DNA of 64,000 bases. Source: JBBDIK01 sp040880465 (lineage in GTDB: Bacteria; Actinomycetota; UBA4738; JBBDHU01). The notes beneath the pieces were generated by a model. That model searched no databases. It worked only from the letters and a program-made list of their open reading frames with translations, and was not told the origin of the DNA. The DNA lies in NCBI GenBank assembly GCA_040880465.1, contig JBBDIK010000011.1, positions 248,001-312,000 of the forward strand. Direction: 5' to 3'. The translations under genes and the position numbers were made by a program. Positions 59,794 through 64,000 of this stretch are shown piece by piece (positions within the stretch are counted from its first letter, which is position 1; each line of letters starts with the position of its first letter).

Positions 59794-61251
59794 CTACTCG
59801 GCCAGCGAAATCGCGACGTGCTTGATCTGCGTGTAGTCCTCGAGCGAGTACATCGACATATCCTTGCCGTAGCCGGACTGCTTGTACCCGCCGTGCGGCA
59901 TCTCCGGGGAGATCACGAAGTGCGTGTTCACCCACACCGCCCCGTATTCCAGGCGGCGGGCGACGCGCATCGCGCGACCCGTGTCCTTCGTCCAGACCGA
60001 GGAAGCCAGCCCGTAGTCGACATCGTTCGCCCAGGCGATCGCCTGCTCCTCGTCGGAGAACCGCTGGACGGACACCACGGGACCGAAGACCTCCTTCTGG
60101 ACGATCTCGGCCTTCTGGTCGGGATTCGCGACGACGGTCGGCTGGTAATAGGCACCCGGTCCATCGATCGCCGTGCCACCGGTCAGCACTTCTGCGCCCG
60201 CCTCGCGGGCCCGGTCGACGTACCCGGCGACGCTCTCGCGCTGCTTCTCGGACACGAGCGGCCCCATCTCGACCTCGGGGTCATCGATCGGGCCAACCTT
60301 GATGGCTTCGACCGCGGGCACCAACGCCGACAGGACGTCGTCGTAGACGCCCGGCGCGGCGATGATCCGGCAGGACGCCGTGCAGTCCTGACCGCTGTTG
60401 GTGTAGCCGGCGAACGTGAGCATCCCGACGAGGCTCTCGACGTCGGCGTCGTCGAAGACGACCACCGGTGCCTTGCCCCCCAGCTCGAGGTGCACACGCT
60501 TGACCGTGTCGGCCGCGGCGGCGGCGATCTTCTTGCCCGTCGCCGTGTCGCCGGTCACCGAGACCAACCGAACGTCCGGGTGCCGGACCAGCGCATCACC
60601 GACGACGGCTCCCTGACCCGTGATCACCTGCAGCACGCCCGGCGGGAAGATGTCGGCCGCGATCTCGGCCAGCTTCAGCGCCGTGAGCGGCGTGTTCTCC
60701 GCCGGCTTGATGATCGAGGTGTTCCCGGCGGCCAGCGCCGGACCGATCTTCCACGCCACCATCATCAGCGGGTAGTTCCATGGACAGATCCCCGCCGTGA
60801 CCCCGAGCGGCTCACGACGCGTCATGCTCGTGAACAGCGTGCCGTCCAAGTTGATGTACTCGCCGGCACTCTTGCCCTCGGGCACACGCGCGGCCCCCGC
60901 GAAGAAGCGGAGGTTGTCGGCGATGAACGGGATGTCTTCCTTCGAGACGGAGATGGGCTTGCCGACGTCGATCGACTCGAGCCGGGCGAGTTCGTCGCCG
61001 TTCGCTTCGATCGTGTCGGCCAGCTTCAGCAGCATCGCCGAACGCTCGGCCGGGGTCGTGTCCCGCCAGCCGCCGTAGTACGCGTCCCAGCTGGCCTTGA
61101 CGGCGGCGTCGGCGTCCTCCTTGGTCGCGCGCTGCGTCTCAGCGATCGTCTCTCCGGTCGCCGGGTTGGTATCCGACGCGGTCTCACCGCTGGAGGACTT
61201 CCTCCACTCGCCGTTGATGAACATCTCGTGAGTCTCGATCGCGGTGGCCAT
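59794..61251 (-). CDS. Aldehyde dehydrogenase, probable gamma-aminobutyraldehyde dehydrogenase
   Basis: A 485-residue ALDH: VTAGICPWNYPLMMVAWKIGPALAAGNTSIIKPAENTPLTAL, VTGDTATGKKIA, LELGGKAPVVVFDDAD (base glutamate), NSGQDCTASCR (catalytic cysteine) and the C-terminal SLEDYTQIKHVAISL resemble gamma-aminobutyraldehyde dehydrogenases (PatD-like), which convert aminobutyraldehyde from putrescine to GABA. This fits the divergent gabT and the PucR regulator. Specificity is inferred. ATG 61251 or thereabouts; GAGG lies just upstream. Confidence 0.88.
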   Translation of the reverse strand: MATAIETHEMFINGEWRKSSSGETASDTNPATGETIAETQRATKEDADAAVKASWDAYYGGWRDTTPAERSAMLLKLADTIEANGDELARLESIDVGKPISVSKEDIPFIADNLRFFAGAARVPEGKSAGEYINLDGTLFTSMTRREPLGVTAGICPWNYPLMMVAWKIGPALAAGNTSIIKPAENTPLTALKLAEIAADIFPPGVLQVITGQGAVVGDALVRHPDVRLVSVTGDTATGKKIAAAAADTVKRVHLELGGKAPVVVFDDADVESLVGMLTFAGYTNSGQDCTASCRIIAAPGVYDDVLSALVPAVEAIKVGPIDDPEVEMGPLVSEKQRESVAGYVDRAREAGAEVLTGGTAIDGPGAYYQPTVVANPDQKAEIVQKEVFGPVVSVQRFSDEEQAIAWANDVDYGLASSVWTKDTGRAMRVARRLEYGAVWVNTHFVISPEMPHGGYKQSGYGKDMSMYSLEDYTQIKHVAISLAE

Positions 61252-61419
61252 CTGGCCTCACCTCCATAGGGGGTCCGGGGAAGCAGGCTCCCCGAGCGGG
61301 CATTCCGGTATCGCCCAGTATGCCCCTATCGCGCTCCGCAAGGCCAGTCGAGCTGGCCAACCCCGGCGACGGCCCTGTACGGACGGGACAACGGGCGCGG
61401 CGGGTCGAGGGAGCGATCC

Positions 61420-63006
61420 CTACGAGTCGACCTGAGCCTGCTGCAGCTCACGCGCACGGACCGCGAGCCAGAACTCCATCCGATCGAACGAGGAGGACAT
61501 CTCCCTACCCGTCAGTTCCTCGACCTTGCGCATCCGGTAGCGCAAGGTGTGGCGGTGAACGCCGAGGGACGATGACGCCGTCTCCCAACGTGCGTTGTGC
61601 TCGAGGAACGCCCGGAGCGAGGCCACCAGATCGCCGTCGTGCTCAACGTCGTAGGCGTCGAGCGGGGCCAGCAGCGAGTCGGCGAACGCGCGGAGCGCGT
61701 CCGGGTCTGCCATCGACAGCAGCAGCCGGTACGTGCCCAGGTCCTCGAATCCGGCCGAACCCCACCCTTCCAGCCGGCACACCTGCAGGGCATACCGGGC
61801 CTCGCGAAGAGCCCGCCCGACCTCCGTCGGTGCCACCGGAGAGCTGGCACCGACCCGAAGTTCATGACCGAGGCGTCCACCGATGTCATCGTGCACGCCG
61901 CCGACGTTGACCCCGCTCACATGCTGGAGCAGCACACTCACGCCGGCCGCGTTCGGCGAGATCAGGTACGGGTCGTTCGAGCGGGAGAAATGATCCTCGG
62001 CCGCCCAGGCGAGGTCGGACCCGGGCGTCGAGCCGGGCTTCGCGGCGGAGCCGTTTCCGCCGGACTCCGCGGATTCGATCGCCAGGACCGATACGGTCGC
62101 GCCCGCGTCGAACCCGAACCGGGCCAGCCCCTTCGCGCCGTCGGCGGGCGTCAGGGCGCCGTCGGCCAGTTCCTGGAAGAAGTCCCCCTGCATCCTGCGC
62201 TGCGCGTCCGCGATCGCGCGCTCCTTGGAGAGCTCGATCGCCAGGAGCGAGAGCGCGTGACCAGCGACGATCCGATCGAAGGGCGAGAGCGCGTGGGACT
62301 TCCCGACGACCAGGAAGGCCTCGACCCGGCCGTGCGCGCCGACCGGCTGGATCCAGACGTGATCGCCGGCGTCCACGAGCGTGAGGCTGAATCCCGTGCC
62401 GTCCGGTCGAGACCCACGCAGCTCTTCCCAGATGCGGCGCGCTCGGTCGCCCGCCGCTTTCGTCGTGGCCGCGAGCAGCATGCCGTGCAGGTCGAAGACG
62501 ATCGACCAGCCCTTGATGACCTGCGCGAGCGAGTCGGCCACGCCGGATACCCCCTGTCCCTCCATCACGGCACGCGTCAGGACATGCTGCGCGTCGACGG
62601 CCCGGGTCAGGACGTCGTACTGCTCGGCGAGCACCCGCGTCGACACGGCTTCGGTGATCGCGATGAACGGCACGGGGTAGGGCACCTCGAAGAGAGGGAA
62701 CCCCAACTTCTCGGCGGCGTCCACCATCGCCTTCGGCACCTTCTGGTGGGAGAAACCGGCACCGAACCCGAGACCCGCTAGGTCGGCCTCGGCCATCCGC
62801 TGGACGTAGGCGCGCTGCGTCGCCGTGGTCGCGCCGACGTTCATGCCGGTGGTCAAGACCACTTCGCCGCCCTTGAGCCAGGGCGTCGGATCCTCGAGTT
62901 CGCTGACGTGGACCCAGCGGATCGGCCGGTCGGTCCCCTGCTCGCCTGCGAGAAGCTTGAGCGCGAGGCCGTCCGATTCCACGAGCTGCCGAACCGTGAT
63001 CGCCAT
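61420..63006 (-). CDS. PucR-family transcriptional regulator
   Basis: A 528-residue PucR-type activator: N-terminal PucR ligand domain (about 1-130, ITVRQLVESDGLALKLLAGEQG), a central GGDEF-like or GAF-like region (about 150-430), and the C-terminal helix-turn-helix (about 465-520, LGVHRHTLRYRMRKVEELTG). Homologs control purine, GABA or polyamine catabolism. It sits between two aldehyde dehydrogenases and the divergent gabT. The start is ATG 63006, six bases after a TACAAT box that is itself in a palindrome, so the gene is probably leaderless and autoregulated. Confidence 0.92.
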   Translation of the reverse strand: MAITVRQLVESDGLALKLLAGEQGTDRPIRWVHVSELEDPTPWLKGGEVVLTTGMNVGATTATQRAYVQRMAEADLAGLGFGAGFSHQKVPKAMVDAAEKLGFPLFEVPYPVPFIAITEAVSTRVLAEQYDVLTRAVDAQHVLTRAVMEGQGVSGVADSLAQVIKGWSIVFDLHGMLLAATTKAAGDRARRIWEELRGSRPDGTGFSLTLVDAGDHVWIQPVGAHGRVEAFLVVGKSHALSPFDRIVAGHALSLLAIELSKERAIADAQRRMQGDFFQELADGALTPADGAKGLARFGFDAGATVSVLAIESAESGGNGSAAKPGSTPGSDLAWAAEDHFSRSNDPYLISPNAAGVSVLLQHVSGVNVGGVHDDIGGRLGHELRVGASSPVAPTEVGRALREARYALQVCRLEGWGSAGFEDLGTYRLLLSMADPDALRAFADSLLAPLDAYDVEHDGDLVASLRAFLEHNARWETASSSLGVHRHTLRYRMRKVEELTGREMSSSFDRMEFWLAVRARELQQAQVDS

Positions 63007-63012
63007 GTCACG

Positions 63013-63081
63013 ATTGTACGGAACGTACAACCGGCCTGCCGACCCCGCCTCCTGGGCACCTCGGGTGGACGGAGCGTACAA
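63013..63081 (-). promoter_or_regulatory. PucR-gabT intergenic operator and pucR -10
   Basis: A perfect palindrome TTGTACG-GAA-CGTACAA lies at 63014-63030; the pucR -10 TACAAT (minus strand, 63018-63013) is inside it, six bases before the ATG. A second half-site CGTACAA occurs at 63075-63081. This arrangement fits an operator for the PucR regulator or another catabolic regulator acting on both divergent genes. Confidence 0.6.
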
Positions 63082-63167
63082 ACCCGCAGACGGCCGTCGC
63101 CCCAACCGGAGCCTGACACGGCGAACGTGGCACGTCAGACTCCCGCCAAGGAGAGAGTGAAACTGCG

Positions 63168-64000
63168 ATGGACATCCCACAGGAACGCAAGGTCGTTACC
63201 GACATCCCGGGTCCCGAGTCGCGCGCTTGGTTCGAGCGACGGGCAGAGTCCATCCCGGCTGGCGTCGCGAGCATCCATCCGATCGTCACGGCCCGTGCAT
63301 CGGGCGCGATCATCGAGGACGTCGACGGCAACCGCCTGATCGACTTCGCGACGGGGATCGCCGTCCTGAACGTCGGGCACTCCTCACCGAAGGTCGTCGA
63401 AGCTGCGAAGCGCCAGCTCGAGTTGGACAGCCACACCTGTTTCCACGTCACCGCCAACGAGCCGTACATCGAACTCGCCGAACGGCTCAACGAACTGGCT
63501 CCCGGCGATCACGACAAGAAGACGATGTTCGCCAACTCCGGCGTCGAGGCGGTCGAGAACGCGGTCAAGATCGCGCGGCACGCGACCGGCCGGACCGCGA
63601 TCGTGACGTTCGACCACGCGTTCCACGGCCGGACGCTGATGGGCATGACCTTGACCGCCAAGGTGATGCCGTACAAGCAGGGATTCGGGCCGTTCGCCCC
63701 GGAGGTCTACCGCCTGCCCTTCGCCTATCCGTACCGGTGGCCGGGCGGTGCAGAACGGTGCGCAGACGAGGCTCTCGCGTACGCACTCGACGAGATGCAC
63801 AAACACATCGGCGAGGACAACATCGCGGCGGTGATCGTCGAGCCGATCCAGGGCGAGGGCGGGTTCATCGTCCCCGCCGAAGGGTTCCTCTCCGGGATCG
63901 CCGACTTCTGCGCTCAGCACGGCATCGTGTTCATCGCCGACGAGATCCAGAGCGGGATGGGCCGGGCCGGCCGCTGGTATGCGATCGAGGACGAAGGCGT
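63168..64000 (+). CDS. gabT: 4-aminobutyrate aminotransferase, 5' part
   Basis: The gene runs off the window; about 277 residues are visible. A class III PLP aminotransferase: FATGIAVLNVGHSSPKVVEA-type N-terminus, MFANSGVEAVENAVKIAR, TFDHAFHGRTLMGMTLT, VIVEPIQGEGGF and IADEIQSGMGRAG with the PLP aspartate. Subfamily details (HAFHGRTLMGM, EPIQGEGG) fit GABA transaminase, which gives succinate semialdehyde, the substrate for an aldehyde dehydrogenase like those on the other side. Start ATG 63168 after AAGGAGAGAG. Divergent from pucR. Confidence 0.9.
   Translation, partial: MDIPQERKVVTDIPGPESRAWFERRAESIPAGVASIHPIVTARASGAIIEDVDGNRLIDFATGIAVLNVGHSSPKVVEAAKRQLELDSHTCFHVTANEPYIELAERLNELAPGDHDKKTMFANSGVEAVENAVKIARHATGRTAIVTFDHAFHGRTLMGMTLTAKVMPYKQGFGPFAPEVYRLPFAYPYRWPGGAERCADEALAYALDEMHKHIGEDNIAAVIVEPIQGEGGFIVPAEGFLSGIADFCAQHGIVFIADEIQSGMGRAGRWYAIEDEG

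Noticed and set aside
59779..61269. A 496-codon plus-strand frame opposite the aldehyde dehydrogenase
   Set aside because: It mirrors the codon structure of the dehydrogenase on the minus strand, has a low-complexity Arg/Asp/His composition and no family pattern.
1..64000. tRNA, rRNA, insertion sequences, prophage or integron elements
   Set aside because: I saw no cloverleaf-like sequence ending in CCA, no rRNA segments, no transposase or integrase motifs and no flanking inverted repeats of IS type.

Overview
The window is a high-GC, gene-dense stretch with many ATGA, GTGA and TGATG stop/start overlaps and frequent GTG starts. The gene content (argCJBDRGH with ArgR, two F420-type LLM oxidoreductases, an FrhB-like protein, a 7Fe ferredoxin, PucR, RmuC, GGDEF/EAL proteins with PAS and GAF sensors) points to a free-living actinomycete-like bacterium, probably a poorly cultivated lineage. 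A run of ten Ns at 41199-41208 shows a draft or metagenome assembly. Several genes have a TANNNT -10 box only 6-8 nt before the start codon, so leaderless transcripts are probably common.

Layout. 1-0.8 kb: broken MFS transporter. 0.7-9.3 kb, minus: arginine operon argC-J-B-D-R-G-H followed by a VanZ-bicupin ORF; its promoter has the -10 inside an ArgR operator. argF is absent. 9.3-13.3 kb: GH114-type glycosidase, rmuC, a coiled-coil protein of unknown function, an HEAGH membrane protein and a pilin-like lipoprotein. 13.3-21 kb: tandem GAF-PAS-GGDEF-EAL paralogs, a degraded hydrolase fragment and a CHASE-GGDEF protein. 21-25.4 kb: tldD/tldE, CBS protein, degenerate cyclase-like protein, zinc-ribbon membrane protein. 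25.4-29.4 kb: PHP phosphoesterase, FMN hydroxy-acid dehydrogenase, gpsA, glpX. 29.4-31 kb: an ArsR-rhodanese regulator divergent from an ArsM-like methyltransferase whose reading frame holds a UGA at the conserved catalytic-cysteine position, followed by a SECIS-like hairpin: a probable selenoprotein.

31-41 kb: LLM oxidoreductase, sugar nucleotidyltransferase, NfeD-like protease with stomatin, pilT, a second degenerate cyclase, an Mrp Fe-S carrier, lgt, PAP2. 41-48.3 kb: CPBP protease (interrupted by the gap), membrane protein, methyltransferase, PIG-L deacetylase, pepA, cupin, a TPP-riboswitch-controlled CytX-type transporter and an SRPBCC protein. 48.5-50.7 kb: convergent REC-histidine kinase and REC-degenerate GGDEF. 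50.8-57.3 kb: DUF429, sugar dehydrogenase, a DUF4177/CoA-binding/CoA-pyrophosphatase operon, a pyridine nucleotide-disulfide oxidoreductase, erpA, FrhB-like protein, fdxA. 57.4-64 kb: LLM oxidoreductase, two aldehyde dehydrogenases, PucR regulator and a divergent gabT (cut by the window end), which look like a GABA/putrescine catabolic locus.

Themes: cyclic-di-GMP signalling (four GGDEF proteins, one with a degenerate active site and one EAL domain lacking a catalytic glutamate), redox and F420 metabolism, and amino-acid biosynthesis. The strongest unusual observation is the UGA-containing methyltransferase at 30191-30961.
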